Below are positions 1-7,741 of a stretch of 64,000 nt of DNA, one piece after another. The notes beneath the pieces were generated by a model, which was not told where the DNA came from, did not search any database, and saw nothing but the letters and a program-made list of their open reading frames with translations. Source of the stretch: Pseudomonadota bacterium (GTDB lineage: Bacteria; Bdellovibrionota; Bacteriovoracia; Bacteriovoracales; Bacteriovoracaceae); the NCBI GenBank assembly GCA_027487685.1, contig JAIYDC010000046.1, positions 62,001-126,000 of the forward strand, written 5' to 3'. Position 1 is the stretch's first letter. Each line of letters begins with the position of its first letter. The position numbers and the translations under genes are program-made.

Positions 1-1242
1 GTAGTGGACGGTCGACTTCACTTTTTTTCCGTCAAACGGCACGGGCTTCCCGGGAAGAAGCGTGATCGCATCCGTCGCGCCATCGAAGCGGAGTGTTTGG
101 GTCGGAAGGTCCACCGCATGGTAGGTAAAATCTCCGGTGCGAGATTCGCGGTCACCGCTCAAGAGCCCAAGCGTCCCTCGGTCTGGGAGCTGGAGGTCGG
201 AGGGCCGCCAGCGGAGGAGTCTCTTCCCCGTGAGATCAGTTACCACGATGGTGTTCGTGAGATCTTTCTCGAGGTACTGGAGGACGAAGCGATTCCCTAA
301 CTGCTGGGCCTGGAGGAGCACAGAATCGTTGGCCGCGGAGATGACCGTGCGTTCTTTGCGGCGCTCGAGGTCGATCGACAGGATGCCGTAGGTTCCGCCG
401 AGCTTCGAGGTTCGCACGAAGACCTGTCGGTCATCGAACCCAACAACTCGGCCCCAGTGGCGGCCCTGATCGATGAGAGGAATGGGTGCAGAAAATCCGT
501 CAGGAGTTCGTTTCACGAGCCAAAGGAAGAGTGGTACCTCCGCGGCTCCTTGGATGCGGAAAACGAGGACACGGTTTTTATCGATCGCCTTCGCCTTGTA
601 GAGTTCGATGGGGTTCTTCTCGGGATTCTGGTAGACAACCATGTCTTTTGCCATCTCCGTTCCCAAGCGGTGATACTTTATCCGAGCGACTCTCTGGGCC
701 TTCAGATCTTCGGCAGCGGTGAGGCCCGCGATGTAGTAAAAGCCCGACGAGTCGAGGTCCCAGCTGATCTCACTGATGCCGGAGCTTTTGATAGCGAAGG
801 TCTCGGTCAGCGGCTCGAGGTCAGAGAGGCGAATCACTTTCCAGGTCGTCCAGTCGTTGCCGTAGACCGCGACCCCAAACGCAAGCTTCTCTCGATCCGG
901 ACTCAGACGGTACTCGGTGACCACAGACCCCGGGGCAAGCTTGGTGGCATCGACGAGGATGCGCTCCCCTGTTGGAGCAAGGTGGACGAGGGAGCCTCTC
1001 CTTACGACAAAATCCTGATCATGGAGCCGAGTCACCGGGGCGGGGTTGGTCGCTGCAAGTTCGTCTCCGCGCTTCTGGAGAGCGGCCAGGAGGCCAGGAT
1101 TTTCCGCGAGTAACTTTCTCGACCGTTCCGTTTCACGGCGAGACCACTCCATGGATTGAGGATCGCGAGGAGTGGCCGTTGGGTCGGAGGGTGAAGCAGC
1201 GGTCAATGCAGAGGTCAGCAACAGCAAACACAGAGGAAACAT
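1..1242 (-). CDS. Prolyl oligopeptidase family S9A, N-terminal propeller part (partial, cut by window edge)
   Basis: The minus strand is open from an ATG at 1242 to base 1 with no stop, giving 414 codons. The start has a strong Shine-Dalgarno (AAGGAG, 6 nt upstream) and is followed by a signal peptide (MFPLCLLLLTSALTAA). The body resembles the beta-propeller of S9A prolyl oligopeptidases. The stretch 'ILVDATKLAPGS...EYRLSPD' followed by 'LAFGVAVYGNDWTTWKV' and 'SGISEISWDLDSSGFYYI' matches the family's blade pattern. The catalytic alpha/beta-hydrolase domain would lie left of the window, so activity cannot be judged. It is probably a periplasmic or secreted peptidase. Plus-strand frames here are its shadows. 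Confidence 0.85.
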   Translation of the reverse strand, partial: MFPLCLLLLTSALTAASPSDPTATPRDPQSMEWSRRETERSRKLLAENPGLLAALQKRGDELAATNPAPVTRLHDQDFVVRRGSLVHLAPTGERILVDATKLAPGSVVTEYRLSPDREKLAFGVAVYGNDWTTWKVIRLSDLEPLTETFAIKSSGISEISWDLDSSGFYYIAGLTAAEDLKAQRVARIKYHRLGTEMAKDMVVYQNPEKNPIELYKAKAIDKNRVLVFRIQGAAEVPLFLWLVKRTPDGFSAPIPLIDQGRHWGRVVGFDDRQVFVRTSKLGGTYGILSIDLERRKERTVISAANDSVLLQAQQLGNRFVLQYLEKDLTNTIVVTDLTGKRLLRWRPSDLQLPDRGTLGLLSGDRESRTGDFTYHAVDLPTQTLRFDGATDAITLLPGKPVPFDGKKVKSTVHY

Positions 1243-1301
1243 CGTTAGCTCCTTAAAGGAATAAGCGTAACGTGGTCGGGAAAAAAGGGACAATTAAAAT
1301 T

Positions 1302-2984
1302 TCATGTCTTTTCTACCCAGAAGGGGCCTATCGCTAGGCCTTCGAGACCAGAATTGAGATAGCAGTCGATCGCATGCTGAGGCTTACAGACAACCGGCTC
1401 CCCATTTCTATTAAAGGAAGTATTCAATAACACAGGGATGCCGGAGCGCGTCTCAAAGGCCTGAATCAGTTTGCGAAGAAGAGGGTGCTCCCTTTGACCG
1501 ATCGTCTGCACCCGAGCGGTCCCATCGGCGTGGGTGATTCCGGGCAGGCGATCCCTCATCTCTGCCCGAACTTTCGGGGCAAGGAGCATGTAGGGAGATC
1601 TTATCTTGAGGTGAAAATAGCGCTCGGCCGATTCCTCAAGAACCATGGGGGCGAAGGGCCTGAAGGACTCCCGCTTCTTCACTTTGTGATTTAGGATATC
1701 CTTGATTCTTGGGGAGCACGGATTCGCCAGAATTGAGCGTCCACCCAGGGCCCGGGGCCCGAACTCCATCCTTCCCTGAAACCAGCCGAGAGTCTTGTCT
1801 TGGAAGAGAAAGTCCGCGCAGCGTGCGACGAGGTCGTCCTCCGGGAGCTTGAGGAAGTTCGTGATTCCGGAATTCTTCAGGGCCTTCTCGATCTCGTACT
1901 CCGAAAACTCAGGCCCCAGAAAACTATGCTCCAGGACGTGCCTTGGCTCCCGATGGATGGTGTTCGAGAGGTACAGCGCCGCCCCGAGGGCCCCGCCCGC
2001 GTCACCCGCAGCGGGCTGAACAAAAATATTCTGGAACTCTGTCTCCTCGAGAAGCTTCGCATTGGCAACACAGTTGAGTGTCACTCCCCCCGCCAGGCAG
2101 AGATTTCGAAGCCCCGTTTCCTTGTGTACGGTCCGTGCGGAAAGGATGAAGATCTTTTCCACTACGGCCTGAAGGGTCGCCGCAAGGTCATAGTGCCGCT
2201 GAAGCCACTCTGTTCCCGGGGCGCGCGCAGGCCCGAAGAGAGCTTCAAAGTTCTTGTTCCACATCTTTGAACCACTCCGGTAAGAGAAAAACCTCTGGTT
2301 CAAGCGAAAACTTCCATCCGGAAAAACGGTGATGATCTGGTCGATCTCCTTTTGAAACCGTGGCTCTCCGTAGGCCGCGAGCCCCATGGTTTTCCCCTCC
2401 CCTCCGTGCGCATGAAACCCGAGGAACACCGTGACGGTCGTGTACAGAAGACCGAGGGAGTCAGGATAGCAGATCTCCTTGCGCAGCCGAAGGTCACTCC
2501 CCCGCCCAGATCCGAGGGTCATGGTGGTCCACTCCCCGACCCCGTCACAGGTCATGATCGCCGATTCTTCGAACGGAGAAGGAAGGAAGGCGCTCGCCGC
2601 GTGGGAGACGTGATGCTTAAAGAAATGCACGGGGGCGGTGGTGGAAAGTTCCTCCTGAATCACGAGCGGGAGGATGAGCCGGTCGTCGAGCCACTTGGGC
2701 ATGCTGCGGAGGAAACTCCGGAGGGAAAACGGATAGGAATTCAGGTGCTCGATCAGGACACGGCTGAACTTCAAGTAGGGCTTCTCGAAGTAGGCCAGCG
2801 CGGCGACGTCATCGAAGATCACCCCGGCCTCCTGCGCACAGAAATTGAGGGCTTCGATCGGAAAGACGTCGGTGTTTTTTTTGCGAGAGAAGCGCTCTTC
2901 TTGGGCCGCCGCGATGACCCGCCCGTCACGGACGAGGCACGCCGAGGAGTCGTGGTAGAAACAGGAAACGCCGAGGATGTCCAT
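1302..2984 (-). CDS. NodU/CmcH/TobZ-family O-carbamoyltransferase
   Basis: 560 aa, full family length. The N-terminal Kae1-like domain starts at MDILGVSCFYHDSSA and carries the metal-site histidines in KHHVSHAASAF (H124, H125, H128). It also has LAGGVTLNC and GDAGGALGAAL. The YrdC-like C-terminal domain shows FGPRALGGRSI and the NTSFNRNGEPVV block. Such enzymes make carbamoyl-adenylate from carbamoyl phosphate and ATP and transfer the carbamoyl group to a hydroxyl of a sugar, antibiotic or Nod factor. The start overlaps the stop of the upstream DUF5989 gene by one base (TGATG), so it is translationally coupled as the last gene of the SGNH-TusA-SxtJ-DUF5989 run. The substrate is unknown; context suggests a surface or exported glycan or small molecule. 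Confidence 0.93.
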   Translation of the reverse strand: MDILGVSCFYHDSSACLVRDGRVIAAAQEERFSRKKNTDVFPIEALNFCAQEAGVIFDDVAALAYFEKPYLKFSRVLIEHLNSYPFSLRSFLRSMPKWLDDRLILPLVIQEELSTTAPVHFFKHHVSHAASAFLPSPFEESAIMTCDGVGEWTTMTLGSGRGSDLRLRKEICYPDSLGLLYTTVTVFLGFHAHGGEGKTMGLAAYGEPRFQKEIDQIITVFPDGSFRLNQRFFSYRSGSKMWNKNFEALFGPARAPGTEWLQRHYDLAATLQAVVEKIFILSARTVHKETGLRNLCLAGGVTLNCVANAKLLEETEFQNIFVQPAAGDAGGALGAALYLSNTIHREPRHVLEHSFLGPEFSEYEIEKALKNSGITNFLKLPEDDLVARCADFLFQDKTLGWFQGRMEFGPRALGGRSILANPCSPRIKDILNHKVKKRESFRPFAPMVLEESAERYFHLKIRSPYMLLAPKVRAEMRDRLPGITHADGTARVQTIGQREHPLLRKLIQAFETRSGIPVLLNTSFNRNGEPVVCKPQHAIDCYLNSGLEGLAIGPFWVEKT

Positions 2985-3145
2985 CAGACGCCGGCGTAAA
3001 TGAAAGTCATGATGATGCTCGAGCCGAGCTTGATGAAAAGGACGGCGATGACCGCCAGGCTCAGGAGAAGCGGGGCAAGGAAATAAAGCTTATGGGCCGC
3101 GATGAGATTCTTCATTTCCTGAAACACGAAGAAAAACTTCTTCAT
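2984..3145 (-). CDS. DUF5989 family membrane miniprotein
   Basis: 53 aa: a basic amphipathic N-terminus (MKKFFFVFQEMKNL), one hydrophobic segment (residues about 19-36, LYFLAPLLLSLAVIAVLF) and a short tail ending FIYAGV. This matches the DUF5989 pattern, whose members usually sit beside NodU-type carbamoyltransferases and SxtJ-like proteins. The stop overlaps the carbamoyltransferase start. It is probably a single-span inner-membrane accessory. The molecular role is not known for the family. It is small and easy to overlook, but its position in a tight operon and conserved composition support it. Confidence 0.8.
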   Translation of the reverse strand: MKKFFFVFQEMKNLIAAHKLYFLAPLLLSLAVIAVLFIKLGSSIIMTFIYAGV

Positions 3146-3163
3146 ACTTACCTACTCCATTTT

Positions 3164-3409
3164 TTAGGATTGCTTGAGGCCATCACTCGCGCTGCCCTCG
3201 TAGTCCTTGAGATCCACCCAATTCGTGTCGTTCCTCCGCGGCCCTTTACGGAGCGCATGCCGGAAGAAAATCTTGGCGATTAAGCTCGTTGGGCCGAGAA
3301 CGAGAACGTAGACCAAAACCAAGGAGAAGGGTGTGAGGTAGCGCTTGAAGAGGACCTGGGTGAGCCAGTCGCGGAGGGCCCGGTGGAATCGGTGGAACCG
3401 TTCTTTCAT
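3164..3409 (-). CDS. SxtJ-like membrane miniprotein
   Basis: 81 aa from ATG 3409. It has an amphipathic basic N-terminus (MKERFHRFHRALRDWL), a hydrophobic segment around residues 27-47 (TPFSLVLVYVLVLGPTSLIA), then a basic stretch and DTNWVDL. This layout (TP.. hydrophobic..GPTSLI..basic..W) is that of the SxtJ family named from saxitoxin clusters. The ATG overlaps the stop of the TusA-like gene (ATGA), and DUF5989 follows 18 nt downstream. Function is unknown; co-occurrence with carbamoyltransferase and DUF5989 suggests a small membrane partner in the same modification complex. A longer upstream frame exists but would overlap the whole TusA gene. Confidence 0.78.
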   Translation of the reverse strand: MKERFHRFHRALRDWLTQVLFKRYLTPFSLVLVYVLVLGPTSLIAKIFFRHALRKGPRRNDTNWVDLKDYEGSASDGLKQS

Positions 3410-3630
3410 GAGGCAACTCTCACGGAAAGAGACCAGTGCCCCTCCGAACAACGGCGGAGCTCGAGCACCGCGTGCCCCTCGAGGGACAACGAGGCCTGGA
3501 CGTTGGAAACAGGTTCTCCATCGTCGAGGAGGAACTCGACCATTTCCCCGACGTCTTTGGTTGCTAAGAAGATCAGCGCTCGTGCAGCGTTCTTGGGGCA
3601 AGGTATCCGTCTTAGGTCCAGGGTTTCCAA
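3406..3630 (-). CDS. TusA/SirA-like sulfur carrier protein
   Basis: About 74 aa. ETLDLRRIPCPKNAARA at the N-terminus carries the persulfide-accepting Cys of TusA proteins (Cys11 with this start). FLLDDGEPVSNV and SLSLEGHAV are the typical following strands and helix. The second proline of the classical CPxP motif is Asn, as in the sulfur-assimilation type of TusA-like proteins. TTG 3630 is chosen because GGAG lies 5 nt upstream; a GTG at 3666 has no ribosome-binding site but would be in frame. The stop overlaps the SxtJ-like start. The presence of a cysteine desulfurase and PP-loop ATPase 2-4 kb away suggests it passes sulfur between them (inference). Confidence 0.85.
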   Translation of the reverse strand: METLDLRRIPCPKNAARALIFLATKDVGEMVEFLLDDGEPVSNVQASLSLEGHAVLELRRCSEGHWSLSVRVAS

Positions 3631-3766
3631 GGTGTCTCCGGCCAAAGATGAGGGTTGGTCAATCACAAGGAATCGCTATTAATATTTTTTAATATACCGC
3701 AATCTCAGTTTTTGTCATCACTTTCGTTCCTCCGAAGGCGTGATCGGAAGGATCTTGAGGTCAAGG

Positions 3767-5404
3767 TCATTGGCGCCCGGCGGGACTTTCTCTTCCGGTC
3801 ACAAAGGGAACCATGAGCCTGGCGATCTCCCTGTATCCGTCTGCGTTCAAGTGCTGATCATCCGGTCCCATATCCTGAGAATAGAACCGGTCTTTATTCC
3901 CGTCGCTGGCAAATTCTTGCGTGAGCTCAGCTGTGACATCATGGAACTCAAGGCGATCGCGCTCTTTTCGCAGGCCCCACCACTTGCGGAGTGAGAGGTC
4001 CACAGGCCGTGCCCCGGCCCGCCGAAGGGGTGGATAGGTCTGGATGACGACCTTGGCCCCATAGGACCGAGCAGCGGCGATGATGCGCTCGATATCGGAG
4101 GTTAACCACTCTTCATCAATCCGCTCATCCGAAAAGATTTTCGCAGGATTCTTGGCACCGAACTTTTTGTCAATTTTCAGAAGCTGAGTCTCTAGGAGCG
4201 CCTTGAGTTCGGGCCTCTTTGCGACTCTCTTGGATAAGTTATTAATGTAGTAGACACTCGGCGTGAGAGGATTTAATTCGAGACTCCGGATGACGGCTTG
4301 CGTGACCGCTGGTAGCTCTGCCTCAGAGGCAGTACTTGTTAAATTCAGCAAGAGCAGTGGATGTGTGGGGTGGTACTTAAGCATCTCGAGCGTTGTCTCC
4401 GTCGGCCGGTCCGACTGAGTCTTGCCGTGATTCAAAATAAAAGCATTGATCTCAGCGAGCTTCTTAGGAGAAACAAGGGCCTCGACTCTCGCTCTGAGCT
4501 TCTGGAGCCGGTCATCAAGAAGCTCCGGTCGCTGCGCCTGAATCTCACGAAAAATTCGCCAGAGTGGGTAGTTAAATGTAGTTCCGTGAAGCTCGATGGC
4601 CGTCTCAAGAACCTTCGGAAAGTCTGAGAGACCTCGCCGTGACCCCCAGAGAACTTCAGCGAGCATGCGAAGCGCAATTGGATTCGAAGGCTCTCGGCGG
4701 GCTAAAAAGCGAAGCATCTGCACGGCCTCCGCTCGAGCCTCGGGGGCGAGGTGTCGGAGCGTAAAATTACCTGTCTCAAGACCTCCAATCCACAAGTAAC
4801 TAAGAATGTTTTTATCCTCATCAGTGACCTTCCGCACACTCTTAAAAACCGCCGAGAAAAGTTCAGCATCAGTTCGATTCCAGCTCTCCGATCGGTGGAG
4901 GAAAAGCTCAGCAAGCCGGTACAGACGAAGCGAGCGAAATGGCTCGAAGAGCGAAAGGAGGAACGTATCTCTACTCTGATCGACGCGACGACGAAAATTA
5001 AGGAGGCCATACTTGTTCCATTTATTCGTTTCTCCGATCATCGCAAAAACAATGTGAGGCCGATCCGCCTCAAGCCAAGCCGGGAAGTTGTCAGCGACGA
5101 TGGAGGAATTGGCGTTCGGAAACCCATGGTTTCTGACTTGGTAGCGCACCGGTCCTGAAGCATTTAAAAGCCGCTCAAGCTGCTCAGGATATCCCATGCC
5201 GCGCGGTGCTCCTGTACCGTAGGTATGGGAGTTTCCAATGCAGGCTATGCGAATGGCATCAGAGTCGGAGGGGACCGATGAGGGGGATCCTCGCAGTTCG
5301 AGGTAACCGACCAAACGAAGACCGACCTCGATCAAAAACAAACAAAAGAAAACGCCCAGCGTGAGTGCGAAGAGTCGAGAACGAATCGAGTGACCGCTTT
5401 TCAA
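3767..5404 (-). CDS. Membrane-anchored SGNH/GDSL hydrolase-like protein, paralogue 1
   Basis: About 545 aa with a start at TTG 5404 (GGAG 7 nt upstream; TTG 5455 is an alternative). There is one N-terminal transmembrane anchor (LFALTLGVFFCLFLIEVGL), then the SGNH block I IACIGNSHTYGTGAP (nucleophile Ser in GNS). The block III-like FAMIGETNKWNKYG and the C-terminal block V GPDDQHLNADGY (Asp-x-x-His) follow. A long helical, repeat-like region of about 250 residues separates the blocks. SGNH enzymes hydrolyse or transfer acyl groups, often on exported glycans; the anchor places the domain in the periplasm. It is probably the first gene of the operon leading to the carbamoyltransferase (about 100 nt gap to the TusA-like gene). 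Two close paralogues lie at 7710-9350 and 9360-10988. Confidence 0.8.
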   Translation of the reverse strand: MKSGHSIRSRLFALTLGVFFCLFLIEVGLRLVGYLELRGSPSSVPSDSDAIRIACIGNSHTYGTGAPRGMGYPEQLERLLNASGPVRYQVRNHGFPNANSSIVADNFPAWLEADRPHIVFAMIGETNKWNKYGLLNFRRRVDQSRDTFLLSLFEPFRSLRLYRLAELFLHRSESWNRTDAELFSAVFKSVRKVTDEDKNILSYLWIGGLETGNFTLRHLAPEARAEAVQMLRFLARREPSNPIALRMLAEVLWGSRRGLSDFPKVLETAIELHGTTFNYPLWRIFREIQAQRPELLDDRLQKLRARVEALVSPKKLAEINAFILNHGKTQSDRPTETTLEMLKYHPTHPLLLLNLTSTASEAELPAVTQAVIRSLELNPLTPSVYYINNLSKRVAKRPELKALLETQLLKIDKKFGAKNPAKIFSDERIDEEWLTSDIERIIAAARSYGAKVVIQTYPPLRRAGARPVDLSLRKWWGLRKERDRLEFHDVTAELTQEFASDGNKDRFYSQDMGPDDQHLNADGYREIARLMVPFVTGRESPAGRQ

Positions 5405-5497
5405 GGTCTTTCTCCAGGATTTAAAAAAACAATGACGAGCTTCGCTTTTAGGCAAGTCCGAAACTCACCGGGCACCTTAAGGAGATCCGCTCTTTGA

Positions 5498-5534
5498 TAT
5501 TATGTCGGTTTCTTAATGGTTTATGAACTATAAT
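5498..5534 (+). promoter_or_regulatory. Candidate promoter for the PP-loop/desulfurase pair
   Basis: A perfect TATAAT lies at 5529-5534, 38 nt before the TTG start at 5572, inside the AT-rich divergent intergenic region. No good -35 is seen at 16-18 nt; TTGATA upstream is 29 nt away. It is only a candidate. Confidence 0.3.
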
Positions 5535-5571
5535 TGAAGTCCAATCTGGACCAATTTTTTTGGAGGACTAC

Positions 5572-6609
5572 TTGGGAGACACCGATATTAAGTTTTCTCC
5601 GGAGAATTTATGCAAGCGCTGTGTGCTCCCCGAGGTGAAGCCCATGATCTTCTTCGATTCTCACGGAGTCTGCAACCTCTGCCATGAGCACGACCAGAAT
5701 CGTGAGCTCGAAGAGGAGGCCAAGCTCCTAGAGTCGGATCTTCTGAAGATCCTGAAAAAGCACAAGGCAAAAGGGAAGTACGACGTCCTTGCGATGTGCA
5801 GCGGAGGGAAGGATTCGACGTCGGCCCTCTACTACATGAAGACACGCTATAAGCTAAATCCCCTCGCCTTCATGTTCGACAATGGGTTCGAGTCTGAGGA
5901 CGCCATCAGGAACGTCGAGCGCGCGGCGGAGAAGCTCGGGGTCGATTTCATGTTCTTCAAGTCCAGTTACATGAAAGACATGTACGGGAAGATCCTCGAA
6001 ACAAAATCGAAGGCGGTCATCTGCCACCCCTGCTCCCTTTGGTACATGGACCTCGCCTATGAGATTGCGGACCGCCACGAGATTCCCCTCATCATCGCCG
6101 GCTGGACCAAGGGCCAGTCGACGAATCAAAAAATCATGAGTAAGTGTGGCTGCAACGCCGCTTCCCCGGAGTTCAAAGACATGAGCGAAGCGACGCGGTC
6201 GTTCCTCGACACCTACGTGCGCAATGATCCGCGCTACAAGGACTTTCCGGCGAGCATGGAAGAAGTCATGAAGAAAGCCGCGGAAAGAAAAACTAAGGCC
6301 CTCGTCATTTCTCCGCACTGGTTCCTTCCCTTCGGGGCCGAGGTGTATGTGCCGACGATCCAAAAAGAGCTCGGGTGGGAATACCCCCAGCTGAGCTACC
6401 CGGGCCGCTCGACGAACTGCATGCTGAATTTCATTTCTGTCTATAACTCGATGAAGAACTATGGCTACACTCACTACCACGTGGAGATGAGTAAGCTCAT
6501 TCGCCAGAATGTCATCAGCCGGGAAGATGCGATCCGAGACCTCGAGTTCCAGATCAGTAAGTCGCAGCTCAACGCCATCGCGAAGAAGCTTAACTATCAG
6601 TATGAGTAG
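5572..6609 (+). CDS. PP-loop ATPase, N-acetyl sugar amidotransferase (WbpG/PseA)-like
   Basis: 345 aa from TTG 5572, chosen because GGAGG lies 5 nt upstream (an in-frame TTG at 5560 sits on the ribosome-binding site). An N-terminal zinc-ribbon-like cysteine set (LCKRCVLP...GVCNLC; C14, C17, C34, C37) is followed by the PP-loop SGGKDS (77-82). Later cysteines are HPCS (C151, C154) and KCGC (C192, C194). PP-loop enzymes adenylate a carbonyl or amide and then admit ammonia or sulfur. WbpG-type enzymes get ammonia from a HisH/HisF-like pair, and none is present here. Instead, a cysteine desulfurase overlaps its 3' end by 8 nt. I therefore infer a possible thiolating role; the amidotransferase family label is by similarity only. 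Confidence 0.82.
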   Translation: MGDTDIKFSPENLCKRCVLPEVKPMIFFDSHGVCNLCHEHDQNRELEEEAKLLESDLLKILKKHKAKGKYDVLAMCSGGKDSTSALYYMKTRYKLNPLAFMFDNGFESEDAIRNVERAAEKLGVDFMFFKSSYMKDMYGKILETKSKAVICHPCSLWYMDLAYEIADRHEIPLIIAGWTKGQSTNQKIMSKCGCNAASPEFKDMSEATRSFLDTYVRNDPRYKDFPASMEEVMKKAAERKTKALVISPHWFLPFGAEVYVPTIQKELGWEYPQLSYPGRSTNCMLNFISVYNSMKNYGYTHYHVEMSKLIRQNVISREDAIRDLEFQISKSQLNAIAKKLNYQYE

Positions 6610-7741
6610 TTCTCGGGGAATTTACCTTGACCACGCGGCTTCCTCTCCGGTGCTCCCGACGGTCGCTGAACTTCTGTTCCGGCTTTACCTAGGCCAGCTC
6701 GGCAACAGCGCTTCGCTCCACCGAGCCGGGGTCGGAGCAGCGACGGAGCTCGAGAAGGCGCGCGATGAGCTGGGAAAAGTCCTGGGGGCCAGTCCCGATG
6801 AGATCCACTTCACTTCAGGTGCGACGGAGTCAAACAACATCGTCCTCGCTAGCGCGCTCCGATCGGGCCTCGAGCTCGGGCGGGATGAACTCATCATCTC
6901 CCGCATCGAACACGCCAGTGTCCTCGAAGCGGCCAGGGCCTCGAGCGCCGTCGTCCGCTATCTAGACGTCGACAAGCATGGTCACATCTCACCGAAGCAG
7001 CTACATGAACTCCTCGGAAAAAAGACGGCGCTGGTCTCCGTTCTCCATGCCAACAACGAAACTGGCACTCTCCAAGATCTTACGGCCATCGGAAACCTCT
7101 GCCGCCAGAGCGGCGCCTTGTTTCACTCTGACGGGGCCCAGGCCCTGGGCAAGGTCCCTCTGAACCTTGGCCAGACCCCGTTAGACTTTTACACCTTCAG
7201 TGGGCACAAGATTCACGGTCCGAAGGGGATCGGAGGGCTCTACGTGCGGACGGGGGTTTCCCTCGGACCTCTTTTTTTTGGAGGCCGCCAGGAAAATGGC
7301 CTAAGGCCCGGAACCGTTCCGGTCGAGCTCGCCGTGGCCATGGCCGCTGCTGCCCAGGCGTTTACTGTGGAGTCCCGGGACTACCTCGCCAATCTGAAAC
7401 ACCAACTTCGCGCAGCACTGAGGGCATCTTTCCCAACCCTCAGGCTCAACGGTGACGCCACCCAGAGTTTACCGAACATCCTAAACTTTGCCTTGCCTGG
7501 CCACACGGCAAGGCCCCTCCTTCAGGCCCTCGACGCCAGGGGAATTCGAGCCTCCGCAGGATCGGCCTGTCAGTCAGGGAAGACTTCCCCGAGTCACGTG
7601 CTCCTCGCGCTGGGTCTTTCAGAGGCACAGGCCCTCGAGGCCATCCGCGTGAGCTGGGGCATCGACACCACGGCCCAGGAGATCGACGCGTTTGTTCTGG
7701 CCCTGAAGACTATTTTGCAGGCTTCACAAACGGAAGCATGA
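6602..7741 (+). CDS. Cysteine desulfurase (NifS/IscS-like, class V aminotransferase fold)
   Basis: 379 aa; ATG 6602 overlaps the PP-loop gene's stop by 8 nt, so the pair is coupled. The start is fixed by the family N-terminus IYLDHAASSPV. Visible residues: His104 in RIEHASVLE, PLP-Lys203 in SGHKIHGPKGIGG, catalytic Cys323 in SAGSACQSGKTSPSHVL, and the C-terminal IRVSWG. It releases sulfur from cysteine as a protein persulfide. It is not in an isc operon (no IscU, HscA or ferredoxin nearby), so it is more likely dedicated to the neighbouring PP-loop enzyme and TusA-like carrier. Its last 32 nt overlap the convergent SGNH gene. Confidence 0.92.
   Translation: MSSSRGIYLDHAASSPVLPTVAELLFRLYLGQLGNSASLHRAGVGAATELEKARDELGKVLGASPDEIHFTSGATESNNIVLASALRSGLELGRDELIISRIEHASVLEAARASSAVVRYLDVDKHGHISPKQLHELLGKKTALVSVLHANNETGTLQDLTAIGNLCRQSGALFHSDGAQALGKVPLNLGQTPLDFYTFSGHKIHGPKGIGGLYVRTGVSLGPLFFGGRQENGLRPGTVPVELAVAMAAAAQAFTVESRDYLANLKHQLRAALRASFPTLRLNGDATQSLPNILNFALPGHTARPLLQALDARGIRASAGSACQSGKTSPSHVLLALGLSEAQALEAIRVSWGIDTTAQEIDAFVLALKTILQASQTEA

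Noticed and set aside
457-1113. Long plus-strand open frame at the left edge
   Set aside because: The minus strand encodes a convincing S9 propeller with signal peptide and ribosome-binding site over the same bases; the plus frame is its shadow.
6602-7741. isc/suf Fe-S assembly locus
   Set aside because: The desulfurase has no IscU, SufBCD, HscAB or ferredoxin nearby; its tight partner is the PP-loop ATPase.
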